From: JAZBPO01 sp963691775
GTDB taxonomy: Bacteria > Pseudomonadota > Gammaproteobacteria > Pseudomonadales > Azotimanducaceae
Direction: 5' to 3'
Assembly (NCBI GenBank): GCA_963691775.1
Contig: OY829369.1
Span: forward strand, 4,216,001 to 4,280,000
DNA length: 64,000 nucleotides
Under the pieces are notes generated by a model. That model worked only from the letters and a program-made list of their open reading frames with translations, had not been told where the DNA came from and ran no database searches. A program made the translations under genes and the position numbers. Each line of letters begins with the position of its first letter. Positions within the stretch are counted from its first letter, which is position 1. This document shows, piece after piece, positions 7,944 to 15,880 of the stretch.

Positions 7944-9263
7944 GCACGTAAGCGACAATTGCCGCGGGAGGCGCGTCTGCTGGTACAGGCGCTCGATAGC
8001 CAGGGCTGTGGGCACGCGGAATACGGCGGCTCCAAAGTCCGGATCTGGGGCGCGCTGCCCGGTGAAACGGCTGAGGTGCGCGTCATCAGACGGCGCCGAA
8101 ATCGGCTCGAGGCGGTCGCTGAAACCGTGGCGGGCGCGCATGAGGATCGCGTGCGGGCGCGCTGCGCCTACGCCCAGCATTGTGGGGGCTGTGCGCTGCA
8201 GCATCTCGCTTCCGGTGCACAAAGAGACCTGAAGCGCGCGCAGCTAAGCGAATTCTTCAAGGACGCGGACGTTTCCACCCCTGATCGCTGGCTCGACGAT
8301 CTCACGGGCCCGTCGGAGGGCTATCGGCGGAAGGCGCGGATTGGCGTGCGCTCTGTTCCGGGTAAGGGCGGCGCGCTCGTTGGTTTTCGCGAGCGCGGCT
8401 CTGCGCGGGTTGCGGACGTGCAAACCTGCCGGATTCTGGCGCATCCGATCGGAGCACTGCTTGGTGTTCTCAGGCGCACGATCGATCGATTGAGCGTGGC
8501 AGGTGCGATTCCGCAGTTGGAGATCGCCGTGGGTGACGATGACGCAGTCGTGGTCGTGCGTCACCTCGAGCCGCTTTCTGCGGCCGACGTCGGCACCTTG
8601 CGCGAGGTCGGCCAGGTGCATGGCGTGCGCTTCTGGTCGCAGTCCGGTGGACCGGACACGGTTTGCCCGTTCGACCCGGCTGATGCGGGTCTCCTCAGCT
8701 ATGCGCTGCCGGCGTTTGATCTCGACCTCGAGTTTCATCCGCTTGACTTCACGCAGGTGAACGCCGAGATCAATCGATCGATGATAGGCCGCGCCATTGA
8801 ATTGCTCGCGGCGCGGTCGAGCGACCGCGTCCTTGATCTTTTCTGCGGCTTGGGTAACTTCACGCTCCCGCTCGCGACCCGCTGTGCTGACGTGCTCGGA
8901 GTCGAGGGGAGCGAAGGTCTCGTTGCGCGCGCCGCGGCCAACGCGGTACGCAACGGGCTCGAAGGGGTGCGCTTCGAGGTGCGCGATCTCTATGCGGACA
9001 GTTTTGATGTCGGCCAGCTGCCGACGGCGGATCGCGTGCTCCTCGATCCTCCACGTTCCGGCGCCGAAAAAATCTGCGCACAGATGGACCGCATCGGGCC
9101 CGCCCGCGTTGTTTATGTGTCCTGTAATCCGGAGACGCTCGCGCGCGACGCGAAACTGCTGGAGGGAAGCGGCTACCGCATGAGGGCGGCCGGCATAATA
9201 GATATGTTCCCCAATACGGCTCACGTTGAATCCATAGCCGCGTTCGACCGCGTGGACGGCTGA
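7941..9263 (+). CDS. rlmD: 23S rRNA (uracil-1939-C5)-methyltransferase RlmD
   Basis: SAM-dependent RNA m5U methyltransferase with an iron-sulfur cluster, also called RumA. 440 residues from TTG 7941. Domains in order: N-terminal TRAM-like OB domain (about 5-65); cluster cysteines Cys75, Cys81, Cys84 and Cys163 in the RumA spacing; central domain; Rossmann methyltransferase with SAM motif LDLFCGLGNFTL and catalytic Cys in VYVSCNPETLARD. Lies between cysM and relA as in Pseudomonas; relA begins one base after the stop. Confidence 0.96.
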   Translation: MARKRQLPREARLLVQALDSQGCGHAEYGGSKVRIWGALPGETAEVRVIRRRRNRLEAVAETVAGAHEDRVRARCAYAQHCGGCALQHLASGAQRDLKRAQLSEFFKDADVSTPDRWLDDLTGPSEGYRRKARIGVRSVPGKGGALVGFRERGSARVADVQTCRILAHPIGALLGVLRRTIDRLSVAGAIPQLEIAVGDDDAVVVVRHLEPLSAADVGTLREVGQVHGVRFWSQSGGPDTVCPFDPADAGLLSYALPAFDLDLEFHPLDFTQVNAEINRSMIGRAIELLAARSSDRVLDLFCGLGNFTLPLATRCADVLGVEGSEGLVARAAANAVRNGLEGVRFEVRDLYADSFDVGQLPTADRVLLDPPRSGAEKICAQMDRIGPARVVYVSCNPETLARDAKLLEGSGYRMRAAGIIDMFPNTAHVESIAAFDRVDG

Positions 9264-9264
9264 G

Positions 9265-11532
9265 GTGGTCACCGTTCGCGAAGGCCATCCCGTCGACGAG
9301 CAGGGGCACGTGGATCTTGCACTGTGGATCGATGGCCTCGATGCCCGCGGGGAGCTCCGTGATCCCTCGCGCATGCGGGAGGCCTGCGAGCTCGCTCAGG
9401 AGGCTTCCCGGCGCAGTGGCACATGGGTGCGCCAGGACGGCATTGTCACCTCGACCTTTGCGACCGGCCTCGAGATGGTCGACATACTCGCCGAGTTGCG
9501 CTGCGACGAAGTGGGGCTGATCGCGGCGGTGCTGTATCGGGCGGTACGTGAAGAGCGTCTGGGGCTGGATGAGGTTCGCCTGCATTTCGGCGATGAGGTG
9601 ACCGGGCTGATCGAAGGCGTCCTGCGTATGGCGGCCGTCTCGGCGCTCAAGCTCGGATCGGTTCCCAAGGTGCTCGGTGAGCAGAGCGATCAGCTCGAGA
9701 ACGTTCGCAAAATGCTTGTCGCGCTCGTCGATGACGTGCGGGTGGCACTGATCAAGCTTGCCGAGCGCACCTGCGTGATCCGGGCCGCGAAGACTGACGC
9801 ACCTGCGCGCCGTGAGCGGATCGCGCGCGAAGTCGCGGATGTCTATGCGCCGCTCGCACATCGCCTCGGTATCGGCCAGATCCGCTGGGAGCTCGAGGAC
9901 CTCTCTTTCCGCTATCTCGAGCCCGAAGCCTACAAGCGGATTGCATCCTTGCTCAGCGAGCGGCGTGAGAAACGCCAACAGTACGTAGACGAAGTTGTCC
10001 GCTCCCTGGCGCTCGAACTCGATCGCGCGGGGGTGCGTACCCAGATTTCCGGTCGGCCAAAGCACATCTACAGCATCTGGCGGAAGATGCGAGCCAAAGG
10101 CGTGGGCTTCGACGAGGTGTACGACGTCCACGCCGTACGTGTGCTCGTCGACGAATCGAAGGATTGCTATGCGGCGCTTGGCGTGGTGCATGGGCTGTGG
10201 CGTCATATTCCGCACGAGTTCGACGACTACATCGCCCTACCGAAGGAGAACGGTTATCGCTCCATTCATACAGCGGTAATCGGGCCGGAAGGGCGCAACG
10301 TGGAGGTCCAGATAAGGACCCAGGAGATGCACGCGGAGGCCGAACTCGGCGTGTGCGCACACTGGGCCTACAAAGGCGGTCAAGGCACTGCGCAGAGCGA
10401 TCCCTCCTACGAGGAGAAAGTTACCTGGTTGCGGCAGGTGCTCGACTGGCAGGAAGAGCTGGGCGATCTTGAAGGCCTTGGTGACGCGCTGCGCCGGGAC
10501 TTCCGCGAGGAGCGCATCTACGTCCTCACGCCTGACGGACACGTGCTTGATCTTGCGCGAGGCTCAACGCCACTCGACTACGCCTATCGCATTCACACCG
10601 AAGTGGGTCATCGCTGCCTGGCTGCACGCGTGGGCGGCGCACTTGTGCCGCTGAATCATGTGCTGCGGACCGGGGATGCAGTGGAAATCATCACTGATGA
10701 AAGCGCTGAGCCTTCGCTCGACTGGCTCGCGCCGGGGCTCGGGTACGTCGGGACCTCGCGCGCGCGCGCCAAGATTCAGGGCTGGTTCCGTGCCCGCGAC
10801 CCTGACGCCGCGACTCGTAGCGGGCGTGAGCTCATTTCCCGCGAGCTGCGGCGCATGGGACTCGAAGCGGGTGTACTGCCCGAACTCGCGCGGCGCCTCG
10901 GCATGTCCGATGAGGCCGGGCTCGCGCTCGCGGTCGGCACCGCGCGTGTTCTTCAGGGCACGCTGCTGCGGGCGGCGGACGCCGTCGTGTTCGCGGCGCG
11001 CGCCGGTCAGATGCAGTTGCTACCCCAGCCTGGCGACGGGCAGGCCGACGCGGCTGCGCGCGTGATTGGTGCCGGCAACCTTCCCGTATGGATTTCCGAC
11101 TGCTGCGGGCCACGCCCCGGAGATACGATCGTCGGCGTTGTCGCCCTCGGCCACGGCGTGAGTGTGCACCGTCGCGATTGCGCGCGCGTGCTGGAACTCG
11201 GGCGAGAAGACGAGGGCGCACTCATTCGCCTGCGCTGGGGCGAGGCGCCCGCGCCTGGCGTGTCGCACGAATTGCGGGTGGACGCCTACGATCGACCGGG
11301 CCTTCTGCACGAGGTTTCGAGCGTGTTTGCAGCCGAGGAGGTCGACGTTACGGCAACCTCCGTACGCACAGATCGCGCGCGTTCACTTGCCGTCATGGAG
11401 GTGACCCTCGAAGTCGACGGCCTTGAGACCCTTGGCCGTCTCATGGATCGCATAGAGGGCATCGCCAACGTGATCGAGGTGCGTCGCGTTCCGGTCGTGC
11501 GAGCAGCTGGAGGTGAGCGTGCGTCCGCTTGA
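9265..11532 (+). CDS. relA: GTP pyrophosphokinase RelA ((p)ppGpp synthetase)
   Basis: Ribosome-associated alarmone synthetase that responds to uncharged tRNA. 755 residues from GTG 9265. The N-terminal HD domain is degenerate: where SpoT-type proteins carry the HDxxED metal motif this one reads YRAVRE, so it should synthesise but not hydrolyse ppGpp. The synthetase domain has DDYIALPKENGYRSIH and VEVQIRTQEMHAEAE; then a TGS domain (YVLTPDGHVLDLARGSTPLDYAY), a Cys-rich segment (ISDCCGPRPGD) and a C-terminal ACT domain (DRPGLLHEVSSVF). A separate SpoT-like hydrolase is expected elsewhere in the genome. Confidence 0.97.
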   Translation: MVTVREGHPVDEQGHVDLALWIDGLDARGELRDPSRMREACELAQEASRRSGTWVRQDGIVTSTFATGLEMVDILAELRCDEVGLIAAVLYRAVREERLGLDEVRLHFGDEVTGLIEGVLRMAAVSALKLGSVPKVLGEQSDQLENVRKMLVALVDDVRVALIKLAERTCVIRAAKTDAPARRERIAREVADVYAPLAHRLGIGQIRWELEDLSFRYLEPEAYKRIASLLSERREKRQQYVDEVVRSLALELDRAGVRTQISGRPKHIYSIWRKMRAKGVGFDEVYDVHAVRVLVDESKDCYAALGVVHGLWRHIPHEFDDYIALPKENGYRSIHTAVIGPEGRNVEVQIRTQEMHAEAELGVCAHWAYKGGQGTAQSDPSYEEKVTWLRQVLDWQEELGDLEGLGDALRRDFREERIYVLTPDGHVLDLARGSTPLDYAYRIHTEVGHRCLAARVGGALVPLNHVLRTGDAVEIITDESAEPSLDWLAPGLGYVGTSRARAKIQGWFRARDPDAATRSGRELISRELRRMGLEAGVLPELARRLGMSDEAGLALAVGTARVLQGTLLRAADAVVFAARAGQMQLLPQPGDGQADAAARVIGAGNLPVWISDCCGPRPGDTIVGVVALGHGVSVHRRDCARVLELGREDEGALIRLRWGEAPAPGVSHELRVDAYDRPGLLHEVSSVFAAEEVDVTATSVRTDRARSLAVMEVTLEVDGLETLGRLMDRIEGIANVIEVRRVPVVRAAGGERASA

Positions 11533-11609
11533 GGGGCTGCGTTCGCGCGTGTAATGTCCTCGACCCTTTCAAGCGCGGGCACGCCGCGCCACGTGACTCC
11601 GGAGACATC

Positions 11610-12263
11610 ATGCGCGTGATCCTGTTGGGCGCCCCCGGCGCGGGCAAGGGCACCCAGGCCGAATACATCTGCGAGCAGTTTGGCATCCCGAAAATCTCGA
11701 CCGGCGACATGCTGAGAGCAGCGCGGGCCGCCGGAACGCCCCTCGGCCAGGAAGCAGATCGCTACATGACTGCAGGTGATCTTGTCCCTGACGCACTGAT
11801 CATTGCGCTGGTGAAGGAGCGCATTGCCGAATCCGATTGCGCTAACGGATTTCTTTTCGACGGGTTCCCAAGGACGATTCCTCAGGCCGAGGCCCTGCAG
11901 GACGCGGACGTGGCCATCGACCACGTCGTCGAGATCGACGTCGCAGATGAAGAGATCGTGCGCCGCCTGTCTGGACGGCGTGTCCACGAAGCCTCCGGGC
12001 GCATCTACCACGTCGTCTCCAATCCCCCGAAGGTCGAGGGTATTGATGACGTGACCGGAGAAGCGCTCACGCAGCGCGTCGACGATCAGGAAGACACGGT
12101 ACGCCATCGCCTTACGGTCTATCACGATCAGACCCAACCGCTTGTGGACTACTACTCCTCGATGGCTGAGCACTCCGCGTTGACCTACGTGCGCGTAGAG
12201 GGCGTTGGCGAATTCAGCACGATTCGTGCTCGCATGTTCGAGGCGCTCGGCTCTCCGGCCTGA
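11610..12263 (+). CDS. adk: Adenylate kinase
   Basis: Converts AMP and ATP to two ADP in the cytoplasm. 217 residues from ATG 11610, preceded by GGAG at 11601-11604. P-loop GAPGAGKGT at residues 7-15; KISTGDMLR AMP-binding segment; DGFPRT; long-type LID domain (GRRVHEASGRIYH) held by polar residues rather than zinc cysteines, as in most gammaproteobacteria; RVDDQEDTVRHRL. 77 bases after relA, so it may have its own promoter. Confidence 0.98.
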   Translation: MRVILLGAPGAGKGTQAEYICEQFGIPKISTGDMLRAARAAGTPLGQEADRYMTAGDLVPDALIIALVKERIAESDCANGFLFDGFPRTIPQAEALQDADVAIDHVVEIDVADEEIVRRLSGRRVHEASGRIYHVVSNPPKVEGIDDVTGEALTQRVDDQEDTVRHRLTVYHDQTQPLVDYYSSMAEHSALTYVRVEGVGEFSTIRARMFEALGSPA

Positions 12264-12291
12264 CGCGCATTCCTTCTAACTGGCCCGTTAT

Positions 12292-12333
12292 GGGGCGCTT
12301 GGCGTGCCGCTCACGCGGCGGGCACGGCGCCCC
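12292..12333 (+). terminator. Large GC hairpin downstream of adk
   Basis: GGGGCGC (12292-12298) pairs with GCGCCCC (12327-12333), and inside it CGTGCC (12303-12308) pairs with GGCACG (12321-12326). No T-run follows, so it is not a classical intrinsic terminator. It could be a Rho-assisted stop, an mRNA-end stabiliser, or a barrier that separates adk from the histone-like gene. Confidence 0.5.
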
Positions 12334-12433
12334 GTGCATGATGAAAAGCCCTCGACCATTGCCTATGATGCGTTGCACTCGCTGAGCACACGCGCCGGCG
12401 ATCAACTCGAACAGACTGCCGAGGAGAAGTTCG

Positions 12434-13054
12434 ATGGCTGCAGCCAAGAAGAAGGCGCCGGCAAAGAAGTCGCCAGCGAAGAAAGCACCCGCCAAGAAGG
12501 CTCCCGTGAAGAAAGCTGCGGCACCCAAGGCCGCTCCAGCCGCCGTGCCGGCAGCAGTTGCGCGTGCGGGCAAGGCTGCTGACGCCGCGAAAGCGGCGGT
12601 GACCGCAGAAGCGAACAAGCTCGCCGCAGCTCGCAAGGAAGCAGTGGCTGCTGCGGCCAAGGCGAAGACGTCCGGCAAGAAGGGCGACAAAGCCGCGTCT
12701 GCACGTGCGCGTGCGAAGGTCGCGAAAGGCAGCAATAAGATGAAGGGACTGCGCGCCAAGGCCGCCAGCGCTCAAGCTGCGCTGAAGGCTGCACAGGCGG
12801 ATGCGAAGGTGGCTGCACGGGTTGCCGCTATCGAAGCGAAGGCCAAGGCAGCGGACGCCGCGGGCAAGGCCGGCGTCGACGCCGCACTGGAGAAGGCAGT
12901 CGCCGCGTTCCGCAAGCAGAAGGCAGGCGAGCTCGCGCGTGCCGAAGCCAAGAAGTCGAAAGCGCGCGCAGCTGCTGCGGCCAAGCAGATCGCCGCGGCG
13001 AAGAAGGGACCGGCAAAGCGCAAGCCTGCCCCCAAGGCAGCCGCAAAGAAGTAA
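12434..13054 (+). CDS. Lysine/alanine-rich histone-H1-like protein (AlgP-like)
   Basis: 206-residue, strongly basic, low-complexity protein made almost entirely of Ala, Lys, Arg, Gly, Val and Glu. Residues 6-27 are four KK(A/S)P(A/V) repeats, as in eukaryotic H1 tails and in Pseudomonas AlgP/AlgR3; the middle and C-terminus are long Ala/Lys helices (AKAAVTAEANKLAAARKEA), ending KPAPKAAAKK. Such proteins bind DNA without sequence preference and are thought to compact the nucleoid or modulate transcription. ATG 12434 follows GAGGAG (12421-12426) at good spacing. A T-rich terminator follows. Low complexity makes orthology uncertain; its genomic place here is not that of algP in Pseudomonas. Confidence 0.8.
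   Translation: MAAAKKKAPAKKSPAKKAPAKKAPVKKAAAPKAAPAAVPAAVARAGKAADAAKAAVTAEANKLAAARKEAVAAAAKAKTSGKKGDKAASARARAKVAKGSNKMKGLRAKAASAQAALKAAQADAKVAARVAAIEAKAKAADAAGKAGVDAALEKAVAAFRKQKAGELARAEAKKSKARAAAAAKQIAAAKKGPAKRKPAPKAAAKK
12449..12514 (+). repeat. KKAPA pentapeptide repeats in the histone-like gene
   Basis: Four 15-base imperfect repeats encoding KKAPA, KKSPA, KKAPA, KKAPV, then KK. AAG and GCC codons alternate, so the DNA is itself a near-tandem repeat that could change copy number by slippage. Confidence 0.75.
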
Positions 13055-13097
13055 GCCCGATTCGCCGGCGGGCCCGCCCGCCGAGCGCATCCACGAG

Positions 13098-13128
13098 AAC
13101 CCTCGCCGAGCAATCGACGGGGTTTTTT
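13098..13128 (+). terminator. Intrinsic terminator after the histone-like gene
   Basis: AACCC (13098-13102) pairs with GGGTT (13120-13124), with an inner TCG/CGA pairing and a small bulge, followed by a T6 run (13123-13128). It ends plus-strand transcription before the convergent moeA gene, which stops at 13144. Confidence 0.7.
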
Positions 13129-13143
13129 GGGGGGGGAGGGAGG

Positions 13144-14358
13144 TCAGCGCTGTCCGAGCAGGCCGGCAAGATCGATTGCTGAGACTTCGGCGTTCGCGTC
13201 CAGATCACTGGCGTCAGCCGGGAGATCCAGCAGCAGGTCCGCCTGGGCAAGCACAGACAGGATGTTCGAATCCTGGCGCTCGAATGCGCGGGCCCGGCCG
13301 TCCACTTCGCGCTGGGCGCGCTGGAAGTCGCGGCGCCCGGTCGCCTTGCGCAAAGGTGCCGCGAGGCGCAATCGCTGACGAGGCAGATCGAGCTGGGTGG
13401 CGCCCGACAGGCGCAGCAGGCCGGCCCTAACGAGCAGCAGAAAGGTGACCATCGACGACACGGGATTACCCGGCAGACCGAAGAGCGGAACATCGCGATA
13501 GCGGCCGTAGGCAAAGGGTCTTCCTGGCTTCAGGGCAAGTCGCCAGAACTCGATCTGCCCTGCGCCTTCGAGGACTGCGCGCACATGATCTGCATCACCG
13601 ACGGATACGCCTCCGGTGGTGATGATCGCGTCCGCTTCAACTGCGGCCTGGTCCAGCGCCTGAGCGAGGGCTTCAGGGGTATCTCCCGCCCGCATCACCA
13701 GCGTGACCCGAACCGGCAGGGTGGCAGCGGCGGCGGGAATCGCGAAGGTAGAGCTGTCGTGAATCTCCCCCAGTGCAAGTTCCGCGTCCGGCGGCCTCAG
13801 TTCGTCTCCTGTCGCGATCACGGCGACGCGGGGCGCCGCGCGTACAAGGACGTTCGCGACGCCTGCCGCAGCGAGGAGCGCAATGCTCCCTGCGTGCAGT
13901 CGGGTGCCGAGATTGAGGAGCCTCTCCCCGATCTGGACGTCTCCGCCTGCGTCGCGCACGAAGCGTCCGCGGATCGGCCCTTCTTCGAAGCGAACACCCG
14001 CTGCCTCGACGACGGCATCCTCCTGCGCGATAACCGCGTCAGCGCCAACAGGTACGGGCGCGCCGGTGAAGATGCGTGCGCATTCTCCTGGACCGATTTC
14101 ACACGTTGGAGCTCGTCCTGCGAAAATGGTCTCGACGACCCGGAGGTGATTACCCGTATCGTGGATCGGGTCGTCGGCGCGCACCGCGTACCCATCCATT
14201 GCGGAATTCGGAAAGGGCGGGACCGCTGTGCGCGCCACGGGCGCCTCTGCAAGCACGCGTCCCAGTGCGTCCGCGAGGCCGATGCGCTCCGTGCGCGGGA
14301 TCGGAGCGAGATCGTCGAGCATGCGCGCCAGTGCGGTATCGAGTTCGAGTAATGCCAT
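13144..14358 (-). CDS. moeA: Molybdopterin molybdenumtransferase MoeA
   Basis: Inserts molybdate into adenylylated molybdopterin, the last common step of molybdenum cofactor synthesis. 404 residues from ATG 14358 (family about 400-410). Motifs: PPFPNSAMDGYAVRA near the N-terminus, ARIFTGAPVPVGADAVIAQED, the active-site loop TTGGVSVGDADHV, and LFGLPGNPVSSMVTF. An upstream in-frame ATG at 14412 would run close to the divergent tsaB start and adds unconserved sequence. No other Moco gene is near, and the molybdoenzyme it serves is outside the window. Confidence 0.96.
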   Translation of the reverse strand: MALLELDTALARMLDDLAPIPRTERIGLADALGRVLAEAPVARTAVPPFPNSAMDGYAVRADDPIHDTGNHLRVVETIFAGRAPTCEIGPGECARIFTGAPVPVGADAVIAQEDAVVEAAGVRFEEGPIRGRFVRDAGGDVQIGERLLNLGTRLHAGSIALLAAAGVANVLVRAAPRVAVIATGDELRPPDAELALGEIHDSSTFAIPAAAATLPVRVTLVMRAGDTPEALAQALDQAAVEADAIITTGGVSVGDADHVRAVLEGAGQIEFWRLALKPGRPFAYGRYRDVPLFGLPGNPVSSMVTFLLLVRAGLLRLSGATQLDLPRQRLRLAAPLRKATGRRDFQRAQREVDGRARAFERQDSNILSVLAQADLLLDLPADASDLDANAEVSAIDLAGLLGQR

Positions 14359-14426
14359 GGGTCCGTCTCGCTGCCGGGGGATGGGAGCGAGTATGCTACG
14401 CGCCCCGCTCATGAACCTGAGCCCAC

Positions 14427-15128
14427 ATGAACGCGATCCTCGCGATCGAGACCAGCTCTGGCCCTTGCTCGGTCGCCCTCGACGTCGACGGTGCAGTTGA
14501 GCGCGTGCACGTTGAGGCGCCGCGAGCGCATGCACGCGTGCTGTTGCCCGCGATCGCCGATTTGCTTGCGAACCGGCGCATCGGCCCTGGTGATTTGCAA
14601 GCGATCGTCTACGGCCAGGGACCTGGATCCTTCACGGGCCTGCGCATCGGCTGCGCCGTCGCGCAGGGCCTGTCCTGGGCACACGATCTTCCGACGTTTG
14701 GGGTCTCCAGCCTGGAAGTGCTCGCGGAGCGGGTTCACGCCGAAGCCGCCGATACGCCAGCGGGCGTCATCACGGTCGTCGATGCTCGCATGGACGAGGT
14801 GTACCTCGCTGCGTTCGAGCTCGTCGACGCGGAGTTGGTCCGTGTTCTGGACGATCAGGTGTGTGCGTCTGCGAGCGCGCCATCTGCGCTCCGATCCGTT
14901 CTCCCTGAATCCTGCACGGACTGGCTCGCGGTTGGAAACGGCGTCGATCTCGTCTGGCCGGAGCGCACTGATGTGCGGCGGTCGGAAATTCGCGAGCCGG
15001 ATGCGACGGCACTCCTGCGCTGCGCGCGCGGGCGGCTTGCCATCGGTGCTGGCGACGCGCGCGCCGTGCAGCCCGTGTACTTGCGCGATGAGCGTCGCTG
15101 GCGCAAACAGACGCTGGCCGGGCCCTGA
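14427..15128 (+). CDS. tsaB: tRNA t6A synthesis protein TsaB
   Basis: Inactive ASKHA-fold partner of TsaD in the TsaBDE complex that makes N6-threonylcarbamoyladenosine at tRNA position 37. 233 residues from ATG 14427. The N-terminus ILAIETSSGPCSVAL and the family motif YGQGPGSFTGLRIG are clear, as is VVDARMDEVY. Divergent from moeA; its TGA overlaps the rsmJ ATG by one base. Confidence 0.96.
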   Translation: MNAILAIETSSGPCSVALDVDGAVERVHVEAPRAHARVLLPAIADLLANRRIGPGDLQAIVYGQGPGSFTGLRIGCAVAQGLSWAHDLPTFGVSSLEVLAERVHAEAADTPAGVITVVDARMDEVYLAAFELVDAELVRVLDDQVCASASAPSALRSVLPESCTDWLAVGNGVDLVWPERTDVRRSEIREPDATALLRCARGRLAIGAGDARAVQPVYLRDERRWRKQTLAGP

Positions 15129-15880
15129 TGCAGTTCGGCGCCGTGCGTCTTGCGGAGCCCGTCGATGGCGTGTGCGCGGAGCGCGCGGAGGAAGGCCGCG
15201 GCGCGGATTTCCTGCTTGATCGCAGAGATGGTCGCCTGGGGCTCGACGCGCTGACCGACGCTGATCTCGGCCGGCTCGAGATCGATTTCGCGGTGGGCAG
15301 TATCGGCTGGCGCGGAACGGCACGCGCGCGTCAGGAGCGCATCGTGCGCGCCTGCCGGGCGCTCCGCCCCGGTGAGTCTGAACCACTGCACATTGTCGAT
15401 GGTACCGGCGGGCTGGGCGGAGACAGCTGGATTCTCGCTGCCGTCGGTGCTCGGGTCACGGTAGTGGAGCAGCATCCGGTAATCCGTGCGCTCCTCATCG
15501 ATGGTCTGTTGCGCGCCCGGGCCCATGCGCCGGAGGTCGTTGATCGCATTGAGATACTCTGCGGCGACGCGCGCGCCCGTGTCGCCGATCTCGCACCCGA
15601 CGTGCTCTATCTCGATCCCATGTATCCGCCGCGCAGGAAGCAGGCGCTGGGAGACAGGCGTCTTCGCTTGCTCGCTGCTCTGCTGGCCGCGGACGATCTG
15701 GTGGGTGACGACGCGGTGGGCCTCGTCACGGCTGGTCTTGCCGCTGCGGTTCCGCGGGTCGTCTTGAAGTGTCCGAGCCGCCAGCGCTTCGTCGGATTGC
15801 CGAAGCCGAACCATAGCCTTGCTGGCCGCAGCACGCGTTTTGATGTCTGGCTCAGGCCCCCACGGCGCCCTCAGGCGTGA
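15128..15880 (+). CDS. rsmJ: 16S rRNA (guanine-1516-N2)-methyltransferase RsmJ
   Basis: SAM-dependent methyltransferase acting on helix 43/44 of 16S rRNA. 250 residues from ATG 15128, coupled to tsaB by TGATG. Motif I reads VDGTGGLGGDSWILA, motif II VVEQHP, and the N2-guanine catalytic motif is LDPMYPPRRKQAL. Ends RSTRFDVWLR and a short tail. The last 29 bases overlap the convergent plsB gene. Confidence 0.95.
   Translation: MQFGAVRLAEPVDGVCAERAEEGRGADFLLDRRDGRLGLDALTDADLGRLEIDFAVGSIGWRGTARARQERIVRACRALRPGESEPLHIVDGTGGLGGDSWILAAVGARVTVVEQHPVIRALLIDGLLRARAHAPEVVDRIEILCGDARARVADLAPDVLYLDPMYPPRRKQALGDRRLRLLAALLAADDLVGDDAVGLVTAGLAAAVPRVVLKCPSRQRFVGLPKPNHSLAGRSTRFDVWLRPPRRPQA

Noticed and set aside
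8860..10215. 451-codon minus-strand frame over rlmD and relA
   Set aside because: Shadow of two conserved plus-strand genes, no motif.
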